NCBI GenBank assembly: GCA_002751075.1
Contig: NAOQ01000301.1
Location: 1 to 50,360 of the forward strand
Length of the DNA stretch: 50,360 nt
Reading direction: 5' to 3'
Origin: Ichthyophonus hoferi
Lineage: Eukaryota; Opisthokonta; Ichthyosporea; Ichthyophonida; Ichthyophonidae
Made by a program: the position numbers and the translations under genes. The notes under the pieces were generated by a model. It saw only the letters and a program-made list of their open reading frames with translations, ran no database searches and was not told where the DNA came from. Shown here piece by piece: positions 1 through 12,581 of the stretch. Position 1 is the first letter of the stretch. Each line of letters opens with the position of its first letter.

Positions 1-66
1 ATACACTACACTACAATACAATATAATGCAGTACAATACATATACCCCATGACATCTAATACTAAC

Positions 67-3000
67 CAGTTTCTTCTCCCTGTCTAAGTCACTCAACTTC
101 TCCATAGAGCATATAGTAGATAAGGATTCCATTATTATATTCGCCTTTCCCAATAAGGAGGAATTAGACACCAAATTCTTGGAAAAGTGCTGTCTGCCCT
201 ATTGTAGTGCAATTGTGTGTTTGTTAATATAGGTTAGTGATCTCGTACTGGCATCTGGTATGTCCACGTGAATGTCTTTGTAAACATGTTTAACACCGTC
301 GTACAACATTTGTAGATGTATAGCCATACTAGTGAGGAAGACACGGAATAATCTTAAAGAGGAGAAAGGTATAGAGCAAGATAAGTAGACGTTATGTGTC
401 AAATAGAATGACTGATGATTTACAATAAATATAAATACACTGTCTATATCTAGGGTTGTTTATAATTTAAACAGTAAAACCGCAGAATATCTATTTTATC
501 AATCACTTGAGCTACTATCCATCCATACATATTTTGTAAATATACTTGAATTTATACAAACGTTTGTGTTCACATGCCTGTTAAAGCCCTAATTGTATGC
601 CTGTGTATAAATAAAGATACGTGTAATATACTTTCTAATCTCACTATAGTTACTAGATCTATCTATTTCTTTATTTGTTCTTCCCATTTCCTTTTTCTCT
701 TTACACACACACAATACATCCTTACCTACATATATATATACGTACCCACCTTCAATTTATTGTGCTGCCATTCAAACACCTCAGAACTTTTGCGGAACAA
801 ATTACTTTTAACTATTTTAAAGGCTAAGTTATGATATTGAAATTGCCTAGCAATTGACCGTCGGGCGTTCAATTCCGCTTCTTTCCTTTCCGCACCAGAT
901 TTTAGTGCAAGGTTCTCAACACTTAAACGCAATACTTCCATCTGTAAAAAAAACCCATATATAATAGGAAAGATTTAATTATATACGAGTGAGTACGCTA
1001 ATTTGGATTATAAATGATGATTGGCTTATTTATTTTATAATTAAGAGTTCATTGTCATTGGCTCCAATGTGCATTAGCTATGCATATAATTGAAACAACT
1101 AAAAAGATTTTTTTATAAAATAAATAAATATCAATATAAGAAAACTTTTATTGGTAAAAATTAAATCCAGTGTCCAACTCACTGTATGTTGTTGACTGTC
1201 GTTGGTTGTCTCAATGAGATATCAGGTGAACGAGAATCGATATTAAAAAATTGAAATAGTACCATAGATTAAAGTCACTGTACACGTGATAATGGGATTG
1301 CAGGAACACAGCCTGATTATTGGTGAATAAGAAATCGAAATCTCACATTTGATCGTGAGCCATGACCTATAATGCCTAAATTAAAGAGATTTTAAATTAT
1401 AAACAATAATATTAAATAATCCAATGTTAAGCCTAGTTTGCTTGATTGTTAGCAATCCATTGGAGAAATAAAAAAGAAGATGATGATATATCGCCTATAA
1501 TTTTCATGTCAATCGAAGTCTAAAGATTTGTGTACGAAATAAACGCAGTGAAAAAAAGTAACAATAGTCAATATTTCTTTACTATATTAATTAAAAATCC
1601 CGACAATAAAATTAATCTGATCTTACAAATGATTTAAAAGTTAATGTAGCCATCAACATCTAATAATGTCTACAAAATTTAAGCAAAATTGTGAACAGAT
1701 TTTGGTTACAGTAAGGTGATGGGAGTCCACAATATAACTGATCTCAATAAATTTGCTTCTTCTTAATAGATTGAATAGTATTGGCATTATATTTACTCTA
1801 AGTAAAACTTCCTTTGACTTGAATAGAATATCCAACCATGTAATTCATATATACTATATTCAGATTTGGCTATGAGTTACCTAAGATTGAAAAAGAATAA
1901 TATAGTACTATTGAAAGTTTTTTATTGTACAGAAGAACTATATATGATTATTTTAAATTACCAATACAATCTCGTATCGTAAAACTACACAATCAAATAT
2001 TTTTGTGTCTTTGATGCGGCTTAAGGTAAAAAAAAAACCAAAAAAACTGGAACATGATATATATATTTGAGATTGTAATCTTAAAAGAAAAATAATTGAG
2101 TATAGGCATAATTAACGTACTAATGAACAGAAAATACAGTAGGAAGTGCAGTGGTCTTTCTATTCTAGTCAGTATCGGTGTGTATATCGGTGTGTATCGG
2201 TGTGATCAGCATTATTATTGTTACTTAAAAAAATATTTGATCATGATCGCGCGTGCCACAATAAAACTATTGACCAATAATTACTTGGCCTGAGTTGACA
2301 GGAATTCCCATCATTAAATTGCAGAGGCAGGCAATTATAAAAACAAGGATAACTAGATGAAAGCATGATGCAAAATATATTATCACGGCATAGCATGAAT
2401 TGTCAAATTGATTTCACCAATTTCTTCAATTTGGATTAAAATCTAAACTGGACGTGATTGAAGACTTTAATCGCACGCTCTAGTAGGACCGGCCATTTTA
2501 GACAGCCCGATATATATGAATTATTTAGTTAAGCAAGTTGCTATGACCGTTTCATATATAAAAACTAATACACTAACTTTACAAATACTCTACAACTTCT
2601 CCACTTTACCATTTATTAATAAAAGGCATAAAAATTAGCCAAACAAAAGAGATAATGAAAAAAACTGTTGCAACTTGACTTTTTTCAATTCATCTAATTG
2701 CTGTAAGAATATATATCGGTACAAGTTTATTCATTTTACACTAGCAAAATAATAAAATACTTTGGTGAAATAGAGAAAGATAATGTAAGATGAAAAAAGG
2801 AATATAGGGAAGAGGGGAAAGGAAGACAGCAATATAATTATAATCAAGAGAAACCAACCTGTAACTTCGTCTTAATTATACTTTCGTCTGCGTACGTTGG
2901 GTTTCGATTGAGTTGACTGCGTAACTCCTGTAATTAGCACTCTTTGTCACATGATTATCTCATAATAGAATGAATAACTGTATAACATAAATAACTCAAT

Positions 3001-5824
3001 TTAAATGAATGTATATTTGTTTTAAATACACAAAATACACGCATGCCTTTATTGATGTATATATATACATTAAAATATATAAAAGCAATCCTGTCAATAT
3101 ATATCTATTTGTTTGTAAATATATGCAGAACCGCGTTGATTTTTGGATATGTAATTCTTTTGTACATAATTGTATACATTATGCATAGATATTGAAAAAA
3201 GGTGTCCGCCCCATGCCCAATACACCTCTATCAGCTACACATCAATGTTCAATCCACTAACTCCGCTAAAATTGAATAATCTACTAGTCCAATTTTAAGA
3301 TCCATACGTACAGAAAATTTAAAAAAATACTAGAATATAATATAATATAATATATTTAGTAAGCACTTATAATTTTCTTTGTAATTAATCTTTCCTGGCA
3401 TCTTAATTTATAATTCGTGTAATAGAAATTAATAATTTTGCGTGGGTATACCTCGTTCTCTTGCAATATTGCATTATATTCCTCCTCTGTGACGGAATCA
3501 TCCGCATGCACATAGTCATACTCTATCTTTAGGTCTTCCACTACTGGAATCAACTCCTGTATCAAGTAGATATTATGTATGTAGTTAGCATATTGCATAT
3601 AGATAAATAAATGGGTAGATTTTGGGGTATGAGTCAATATATGAAGATATGGTTATAGATGTACATATAGATGTGCTGAGACCTACATGTTAAAATATAT
3701 ATAAACACACGAAAGCATATATAGTGGTTGTGTCTAGGAATGTTTATACAAACAATTGTGTATATTTGCTTTACGACACTTTGCAAAATTTACTATGGCT
3801 TCATAATAACTTTTAGTTAATTGCATGCCATGAATCACAAATTGATGTCTTCTATAACCTAATAATATAAAACATTGGAACATAATACATGCTAAGTGAA
3901 CAATATTAAAGGATTTGTGTAATAGGATATAAGTCACCCCCCGCCAAACTAACTCTTTTATGGGATTAATTATCTTTCTAGATTGTGTGTTAATCTTCTA
4001 ATGGTTGTGGCTGTGAATATATGTACTTAAAAAACAACTGATATACATTGCTGTCGTCTAATTATGTATGTATGTATACACGTTTATAATTAACTAAAAA
4101 TATGTAAATGTGAATGTGTATATATATATATATATGTATATATGAATGCATATTTGTATATTGGCATGCATTTGTAATATGTATTTTTAGTGGTACGTAT
4201 GTATACGTATCAATAGAGTTAATGTGTATATCTCTAGTCTCTCATAGTATATTGTTATTCTAGTCACCTTCTCCACACACAAGCACGCATATATTTACAC
4301 AAATACATACGCATGTATACATACATACACATACAATTACGCAGAAACACCTGTATATAAACACACACAAATACATACTTACATAAATATATATACATCT
4401 ACAAATATATATACACGCCCAAACCCAACCTCTTCCCAATCCAACACACCTGGTGGTAAGTAGTCAAGTGATGGAGTATATATAGTAATGCCTTCCTTTC
4501 ACTCTGAACATCAGTGAGTTGCATATGAGAAAACTGTAGACTGCTTGATAATAATTGATGTTGTCGTCTGAGATCTTTTAACTGTAAACTGTACTATTAG
4601 TACACATGAACTTTATAAGTAGTGTTGAATTGGGTATATATTTCTACTGGTATGTCGGAGTTCATACATATAAGTATATTTGTACATTATATTGTACTAA
4701 GTGTGTTATAGAATGATATAGTACATGATTATATTGTATATTGTGTGGTAGTTAGTTTTTCTATTTTATATGGAAAATTACAAAATAATATACTGTGGGG
4801 TCATGTTAAATATACAAAGTGATTTTATGTGTTTGGCATATGTATGGTAATGTATACTAAAATAAATAATTCTGTCACATCGATTGCTTTAGTGTGTAGT
4901 GAGTCTAGTTAAATATTGTGCAACCTTTAAGTTGAAATTACAATCTCTACTTTATGTCTATTAGCTAATATCAACTCTAATAAATTATAATAAGTGGGCC
5001 CCAGACAGGTTCTGGGGAAGCGTTTTGGTTTATAAACGTGCTATATAAATTTATCTAAGTAATGGAGTCGTACATCGGCTGATTCTAAGTGTGTTAGATT
5101 TTGGTGTATATGAAAGCAGACAATTAAGTAAACTATGTTACAGTTGCCTTCAAAGAAAATGATACTTGATAATAAACTAAAACTGCTTATAACCATGGTA
5201 ACCAAGGAATACATGTATAAATAGATGAGCATGCACAAACCCATGTATATATATATGTGTGGCTAGAACTTAACGTAATTATATGATAGTAGGGTGATAT
5301 GAAAGTAATTGTAATTATTTTTAAATAGTTGTAGCAATATTATGATGCACTATAGTATATATGTATGTATGAGTCTATCTATCGGATAGATGTGCAATTT
5401 TTTAGGAATTATTTTTATGAATACTCAACTGGGTAAATGAGTGGGTGGGAAAAATGAGGCCAACGTGTGTGTATTGTATATGTGATTGGTAGTGTGTATA
5501 TGGTATTACTAAGCTTTGGATGAGAATTTAAAGTTCAATCATACTTGTCTTAGTCTCAATGTTTAATATAGCCTGTATGTAAACCAATTGAAAGATCCCA
5601 TCTCATGCACACATACAGGCTCGTATATATGTTTTTTCTAACAGAGATTTGTAATGCATGAATATTTTTTTAATATAATATCATAAAATGGCATGAAAAA
5701 ACAACTGCCACCATTGTGTCTAATGTCTTCTACCTACCTCACGGTAGAGTGCCTTAGGTGTTTGCAATTCATCTGAATCACTAACATCACTAACTTTTGA
5801 TTTTATAATTGATATCATATTCAT
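67..5824 (-). CDS. Coiled-coil protein, unrecognised; 3' part outside window
   Basis: I do not recognise this gene. Six exons join in frame on the minus strand: 5738-5824, 4450-4581, 3452-3556, 2859-2927, 750-941 and 67-198. Each is bounded by AG and GT and each length is a multiple of three, so all five introns are phase 0. They encode 239 residues, and the last exon ends at a donor, so the protein continues past base 1. The start is the first ATG after an in-frame stop, with no convincing acceptor before it. A short Ser/Asp-rich N-terminus (VSDVSDSDELQTPK) is followed by heptad-like, Glu/Lys/Leu/Gln-rich helices (ELIPVVEDLKIEYDYV, LRLSVENLALKSGAERKEAE), as in a cytoskeletal or scaffold coiled coil. 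No catalytic motif or membrane segment is visible. More symmetric exons could hide in the 1.9-kb intron between 942 and 2858. The gene model is fairly sure; the function is unknown. Confidence 0.75.
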
Positions 5825-6888
5825 TTCCAAAAGTATTCAACCAGACATAAAAAAAATTTTAAATACTACTACTGCTGGTACACTAGACCTATATACTAGG
5901 GTGTTAACTCTTTCATGTATATAAATAATAATGAATATGTTTACAGTGTCAATCTCCGATGAGATTAAATGATACGAAAGCAAATCATGTATAAAAGGTG
6001 ATATATTGACGTAAACACGTACCTATATATGGATATATTTTAACGTTATCTTATGCAATACTAATCAAGATTAAATCGCAGGACTAACAAATATATTTCT
6101 GATTAGCTGATCAAAACTTTACCCAATCACTATTGCCTCTTTTTTATAATTATAAAGAAAATACCCCAACGGCATTGATTATTGATATGGTATCATAATA
6201 ATCATATTATCATAGACAATATTATCAAAAACAATAATATTCAAAACACATTTTCCAATTTATTTTTTAATACTAATATAGGCTGTAACTTTCCACAATG
6301 CTAACCTAAAATGCTTCTATTATTGGAACTCTTGCCAAACTCTGTACCAATCAGGATGGGTCACTTACGCGATTGGTGTTTAAAATGCTTTTTACAACTT
6401 TTTCGGGTGTGCATTCTCATTCAAATGGCTCGTTAAAGAATTACCCCCCATTAATATACGAGCTCACATACTATTTTTGGATAAAATAACTTACCTGGAT
6501 AGATGTGGCTTTTCTGTATAATACTATACCACAAATTAAGACAGTTCCGTGTAAACGGTAAAAATAAAGGGAAACATAAGCTGACTTTATTTTAAACCGT
6601 TACCCTGGTAATGGCACATGTTACGTAGAGGACTACAATGTTAACAAAACTAGAGTACCCGTCTCTAGTACACCGTGGTTAAGTTACAACATACTAAACA
6701 CGTGATACGGTGACAATGAATTTGGATCAAACTGTATACCTAATATCGCATACAGGAAGGGATCTTTACCTGAATCATTACAATGTAGGCTTGATGGATA
6801 ATCTCAAATATTTAATTAGTAACAGATGATAAATAAATAGAGTATATGGTATACTTTATAACAATCTGCAGTAATTTTGATGACTTGC

Positions 6889-7058
6889 CTGTAGACTTCG
6901 GGAGTTCCAATTAGGTATTGTGTAGACGTAACTCTTGTTGGGCTAACAATAGAGACAGCGCTTAGATTTGATCCGCTTTCATTAGAAAAATGAGATGAGT
7001 TCCATGTTAGATATGGAGCGTATCGTATGATGATTCTATTATCTGTTGGAATTTTAGG
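6889..7058 (-). other. Candidate exon or coding remnant, unknown family
   Basis: On the minus strand a pyrimidine-poor acceptor (ACCAG) at 7059 opens a 56-codon reading frame that runs to a possible GC-type donor (GCAAGT) or reads on beyond it. The translation includes RIIIRYAPYLTWNSS and NLSAVSIVSPTRVTSTQ and looks like real protein rather than translated repeat. A second stretch at about 44040-44130, also minus strand, encodes a related peptide (about 10 of 26 positions identical by eye, around an S-I-x-S-P-x-R core). I could not link it to other exons. It may belong to an unbuilt gene or be a fossil of a mobile element. Confidence 0.35.
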
Positions 7059-7462
7059 CTGGTAGATACGATTATTTTATATCTTATGTGAATTGCTGAG
7101 TCACTAACCTCGTACTGCGTTATCATTGGTTAGATTATTAATTTCAGAATTATTTATAGGTAAGGCTCATTGGACAATTAGCGGTACTAAAGTATTCTAC
7201 AAATTCTAGGGGAAATGCCAGCCTTATGGTACATAGGTGCGTCTGTAATAATAATACAGCGCAAGCAATCAGTGAAATGTACTAAATCTGAATGTGTGTA
7301 ATAGTCATTATTATTACAGAAAATAATTAAACAGTTCTTAATATTATTTATAAGAGAGTGATTTGAATACTGACGATTATATCTATTGTCTATAAAGAAC
7401 TAGATATTACTATAAAATACGATGGTTATAGAATACCGGCGAAGTACCTTTTAGCCATCAAT

Positions 7463-7490
7463 TAATATATATATATATATATATATATAT
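7463..7490. repeat. (TA)n microsatellite
   Basis: Uninterrupted alternating TA run of about 28 bases in intergenic DNA. Confidence 0.9.
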
Positions 7491-9436
7491 GATATTGTTA
7501 AAAAATGATAATAAACACAAATATTTGTTTATAATAATTCATATATCATTATTTGTGTGTTTATTAGTTGTTTTTGCTTATTTTTTCCTCTTCCCGACCT
7601 TTACTTATCGCGAATGTCAATTAAGCTGTGCTCCGTATTTCAATCCAAAATAAAAACAACCATATAGATCTTTATGTGTCTAATAACAATACTTGGTATC
7701 TCAACCAATATAAAATGTGAAACAACCGTTGCCATTAAATAAACCTGAAATAACAGTCCTTTTATTAATATTATTTTGTTACAATTTAAGATAGTAGGGT
7801 ATAAAATGTATAATATTATACTGTATATATACCTATATATATATTGTAATTATTACGCATATTGGCTAAGACGTTCACAATAAGGCCCACTAGAATTGCT
7901 TGATCATAACTTGATCTTAATGTTCAATTGGTCTAACGTTTGTGTCCTTGTTTGAGAAACTTTTAATCCCCAAATTGACGAATCATTCTTTTGGACTCGG
8001 AAAAACAACAACCAAGATTAGATCAGCATTTCATGATTCTCATGTATGTTACTAGCTGTACCACGTGGACCCTCGGAGAGTCGACCCACTAGGAATTGTC
8101 TGATCCTACTCGATAATCTTGTGTACTTATTTAAATGGGTCATTGGCCAACTCACTAATGTAAGTGCTTGCAAACTATGCATCGGCAAATCAATTTGAGC
8201 CATGTGTTTCATTCAGAATTAACGATCTTGTTGGATAGAAATTCACCTAGAGAGACTCAATTGCAATAAAAATATATAAAAATATGGCTAGTTATTCTGT
8301 GGTGATAATGATGTGTGGTGTATAGTAGTTCTATACATACGTTTATGAGTACTCAAATATGTTTGAGTTAATAAAAGAAAATATTTTTGGGGACACTTTT
8401 GTATCTATACATATATGGATGACAGTGTTGTCTACACTTATACATACTAAAGTACACGTGTATAAGATGTAGTTATTGAATATCATTATAGCTGTTAAAA
8501 AAGTAAAAGATTAGATAAATAGCATTAGAAATTGTAAATAAAAGCAGGATCTGTCGTACCGAGTATTGCTTGGCGTAGTGTACCAATCTTCTTCTGGTTC
8601 TAGGTAGTTATAAATAGGAAAGGGCTAGTACAGCACAGAATTGTCATGAATTCAGAGACGTTCTATACATCCTATCTTACTATCTGCAATATGACCAATA
8701 ATTACAATTTAAACCACAGTGATCGTTGATGGGCACTATACATATATTCTATAATGATTTGACTGTCCCAAACTTAACTAATTGAACCTTTAACAAAGAA
8801 TATGGATAATAAATTTTTAACACTTAAAAATTAAAAGACATAAACCAAATTTGTCAACTAAAACTGTAATAGCAAATAGTCACAGTAGACAGTAATTTCA
8901 TTATTGTTTTGGGAACGTGTTATTTACGTATAATGGCAAAACCCCAATAGATAAAGTTCTAATTTATTTAATGCCTATAATTATGCTTCTCCAGTGATTG
9001 TAACAATGACAATAATGGCCCTGGAATTTTAAATTTATTCATATATAATCAAACTATGATCAATAATATTTTAATACTGTTCTATAATAGTATATTTATA
9101 TATCCTTTGGAAGTATATGTATACGGGTTATGATGCCATAGTCGCCATAAAAATAGTAATAAATTGCCAACAAAGTCAACAGTGGAGTTTTAAATACTCT
9201 CAACATGAAATAGCATTAAAAATCTATTAGTCACCTTAATCCTATTGAAACAGGTAGTTTGTTAATATATATTTTCCTTATCTCTTTCGCCTCTCTAATC
9301 TAGGCATAAAAGATATGGAAAGGTATACGAAAAGAACCTTATCATAATGACAACTTAGCTGTAAGCTTGTCGCTTATTAAATGAACTAGATAAGTGCTGA
9401 TGACATTCAGAAGTGAGTGTGGCATAAGACCCAATG

Positions 9437-9625
9437 TTAAAAAAATAAAAAAATATATATAAAATATATATATATATATATATAAAAAACAAAGGGAGAA
9501 AATTCGCCAAGCTGTTTGCTAAATGTTTCTGCTCGCTCTGGCTCTGGCTCGGACTTTGTTGTAGGCTCTGGCTCGGTCATGGGCTCTGGCATCTGGCACA
9601 TGGGAGTTGCCCAGGTGTTTGGCAT
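9437..9625 (-). other. GC-richer islet encoding Glu-Pro repeats
   Basis: Inside very AT-rich DNA, bases 9505-9632 are GC-rich and repeat the word GGCTCTGGCTCGG. Read on the minus strand they give an open frame starting MPNTWATPMCQMPEPM, with repeated EPEP units, that continues into a neighbouring TA-rich run. No family is recognised. It may be a short exon, a low-complexity expansion or a remnant of inserted DNA. The abrupt change in composition is the main observation. Confidence 0.25.
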
Positions 9626-10082
9626 GTTGCCTTAATGTCACTTTGAAGCTGGAAATGTTGATGGTTCAAATGCAGATTTGAAAACAGTCTGTAAGTGTAA
9701 TAAAATTGAGTCTTCACACGTATAGGTCAGTGAATTGATGTAGGGTTAGGCTGAAGTACTGTCGTCATTTGTGAATTATTGACTTGATATAATTGCCAGG
9801 TTTGGTAACCATGATAGTATTAATTAGTAGGTAAGCATTTTTATGATACTCCAATATATATCCTAGTTTATATGGGTAACGTTCTCAATTCAGATGAGAT
9901 GATTCAATACCACAATGTGATCATTTGTGCTGATGAGGCAATCGGTTAATGAGACAATTCTAGTAAAGTATATTAGCCAATATGATGCTTTATTCACATC
10001 TAATGTGCACTACCACGTTGACATCCACGCTAAAATAATGGTCTGGAAAATATAAAAGGAGCTAAAATTGCAAATAAAAAAC

Positions 10083-10120
10083 ACTGTTCTCAGTCGTTAA
10101 AATTGACTGTTTTCAGTTGT
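10083..10120. repeat. Pair of 15-bp direct repeats
   Basis: ACTGTTCTCAGTCGT at 10083 recurs as ACTGTTTTCAGTTGT at 10106, separated by 8 bases, just upstream of the coding remnant that begins at 10164. Confidence 0.7.
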
Positions 10121-10163
10121 CAACATTTGTTGTTTAATTTGCGTGCTCTATGTTTTTTATATT

Positions 10164-10471
10164 ATGTCTATAGTTGCCGAAGAAATAGAAGTAGATAGTT
10201 TAAATATTTTACCGGAAAGCCAACTGGTAGAGTTTAATGTTGCTTCTCCTGATAACAATAATATCATAACTAAATATACACACAATTAGATTACAGCTAT
10301 TATATACCCAGTATATCACAAAGTAAGAAGCTAAAAAATTCTATATCCATTGATCCGCATAGAGAGATTCAAGAGCAGCTAGCTAGAGCTTTAACCTGCC
10401 CTTTACCTGACGATGACTACCTGATAGAACTCGTTACAACAGATACTAGTCCTATTTCCAATGAAAAGTGA
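10164..10471 (+). pseudogene. Short broken coding remnant, unknown family
   Basis: Two protein-like blocks lie close together in different frames. The first is a 41-codon frame from the ATG at 10164 (MSIVAEEIEVDSLNILPESQ onward) ending at TAG 10287. The second runs from about 10311 to TGA 10471 and contains KKLKNSISIDPHREIQEQLA and LPDDDYLIELV. The gap between them is too short for an intron, so a single frameshift in an intronless gene or retrocopy is the simplest reading. The acidic, hydrophilic composition differs from the surrounding AT-rich DNA. I cannot name the family. The first block could alternatively be a tiny separate ORF. Confidence 0.4.
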
Positions 10472-11765
10472 TAACTATAATTAAAGATAGTCTATCTAAG
10501 CATAGGGAAGAGCTTAGTTCCAATATAGAGCTAATATATGGAATATATTTTTCAAAATCAAAATAGTACTGTAACATGTCAAACTCACTATAGTTAATAA
10601 AAGCAGTCTTATTTGCTTTTCATTACATTTCATTTTTTTCAAGGGAGAGATATTTAGTTAAATAATTACTCGCGCTTACTAATTATGCATTGTATGTTGT
10701 ATGTATATATGCGGAGCAATATGATCAAGTATGTGTCCATAATAGAAAATAATGTTTCCATTTTGTTAAAACAGGAATTTTCAATTGATTTGGGTATTTC
10801 TTTATATAGTTAAAATAATTTATAATATTGGCAATTATTATTATTTACACATTCTTGAAAAATAGTCATTGCAATCTATTGGTGCTAAATGGCAATCTAA
10901 AACGATCGATCAAAATTGAACCAGACAATGGCAGAAGCCCTGCGACTACATAATGTAACAAACTATTCAGATCAACTGTTTTGGGGTTCAGATAATTTAT
11001 TGTTTAAGTCGTCCTATCTCAGACAAGTCTTGCTGATTTGTACAATAGTAAACGTATGTCTTAAGATTAAATTATTATATCATACTATATTATTATATAT
11101 ATTAAATTAAATTATATTATGTTATGTTATATTATTTATACTCTATTGTATTATATTATATATATTGCGTAATAGCTATTCAAAATTAACTTACCAATAC
11201 TTAATATATCATGCTTTGTTTATTTTAAAAAATGACCCCATCCACAATAGTATGAACCACATAGTATAGCCTTTACACTATGACAAATTCATGTACAGCA
11301 TGATTTGACAAAAAATATATTGAAAAAACTCATTGATGTAGATTCAAGCATGCAAAGATTTATATAATATTTGGTATACTTGTATTACTAACCTGATAAT
11401 ATAATAATATATTGCACGAATTTATGTGTATGATATATAAGTAATAAAACGGATCAATTTTTTAAATATATATATCCTGCGGAAGTCTAACATATCATGG
11501 TATTATATGAACATAATATACAAATTACCAATTGCCATGATATTTTGTATTATTGTATGATTAATCTGAAAATATATTACACGAATTTCTATGATATATT
11601 AAAACTAAAGCAGTAAGTATTTTTGAATTTATCACAATCCTGCGAATACATAGAATTTCCTTGTATTATGTGAACTATGAAGCGTGTGGACAATAATCTC
11701 TACTATTATAATATTGCAATACTGTTTACAGTTTTGACTGTTAGTTTACCAAGTAATTCTTCATA
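10472..11765. other. Intergenic region upstream of PFDN6
   Basis: No gene seen. It holds poly-AT tracts, a 64-codon open frame at 10916-11110 with no recognisable similarity, and the degenerate duplication described separately. The promoter of PFDN6 should lie near the right end, but no clear core element stands out. Confidence 0.5.
11370..11680 (+). repeat. Two-unit degenerate tandem duplication
   Basis: A unit of roughly 140-145 bases occurs at about 11370-11515 and again at about 11541-11678. Both contain in the same order an AATATATTGCACGAATTT-like block (second copy AATATATTACACGAATTT), an ATCCTGCG block and a TATTATRTGAAC block. Divergence is substantial, so the duplication is old. Confidence 0.6.
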
Positions 11766-12544
11766 ATGGCAGCGGAAAAGCAGTTGGAGGCCTTGTCCTC
11801 TGAGCTCCGTCAATACCAGACCAGTATGTGCTTCTCTTTTCCCTCTCTTATTCCGCTTTCTCCAATCTTTTCATTATTAGGCTTTTGGGATTACTTTACA
11901 TATAAGCGTTCAATTGTATGTACAGACAAATAGCTCAGAAGAAAGTATTTTGCAATTTCTTTATACAGCGAAAGGAGAAGAATAGAAGGATAGTAAAATG
12001 AGAAGTGTAGAAAGGTAGGAGAAAACTAAAAGGAAGAAAAAGCATCAGGGAGTTATTTAAGGGTCATATTGTAAGTTATTATTACAGAAGACAATGGATA
12101 TACATTTATCATGAGATAAAGCACAAAGGAGATGGAAGGCTCAAGTGCAAGTAGAGTTTTAAGCTTTTAGTTATATAGGGTAGGGGGATGTTAAGCCAAA
12201 AAAATAGATTTGATTTATAAAACAAAATTGTTTGTTGGGGAATGGGAAAACTACATATAGTTGAAAAGATGTGAATCGAGAGTATACAGTCTTGAAGAGG
12301 TACTAGCAAATAAAAGAAATGTTAATTATGTGAAGAGAAGTAGAGACAGAGATGGATGGATAGAAAGGGAGGAAGGATGAGAGGGTTATATAAGAATATA
12401 TGGTAATTGTACAAAGAGGAAGAGAGAGGATAAGAGACGAAGGACTTGCTTAGTGCCTCGATTCTCTTGTTGATGGCCTTTGTAGGAGTTAGAATTCACA
12501 AATGTCTCATCATTTTAACGTGATATTATAGCTTTAATATGATA

Positions 12545-12581
<37 letters not shown>

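Larger units (their letters stand above)
5825..10163. other. Gene-poor AT-rich region with scattered coding-like remnants
   Basis: No complete gene model could be built here. The stretch is mostly AT-rich, with a (TA)n run at 7463-7490 and another around 9465-9485. Islands of less biased composition at about 6580-7060, 7860-8210 and 9505-9632 give short peptide-like translations. Those I could describe are listed separately. Confidence 0.5.

Noticed and set aside
6580-6705. 42-codon plus-strand frame (PGNGTCYVEDYNVNKTRVPV)
   Set aside because: Both strands read open and look similarly protein-like, so strand and reality cannot be decided.
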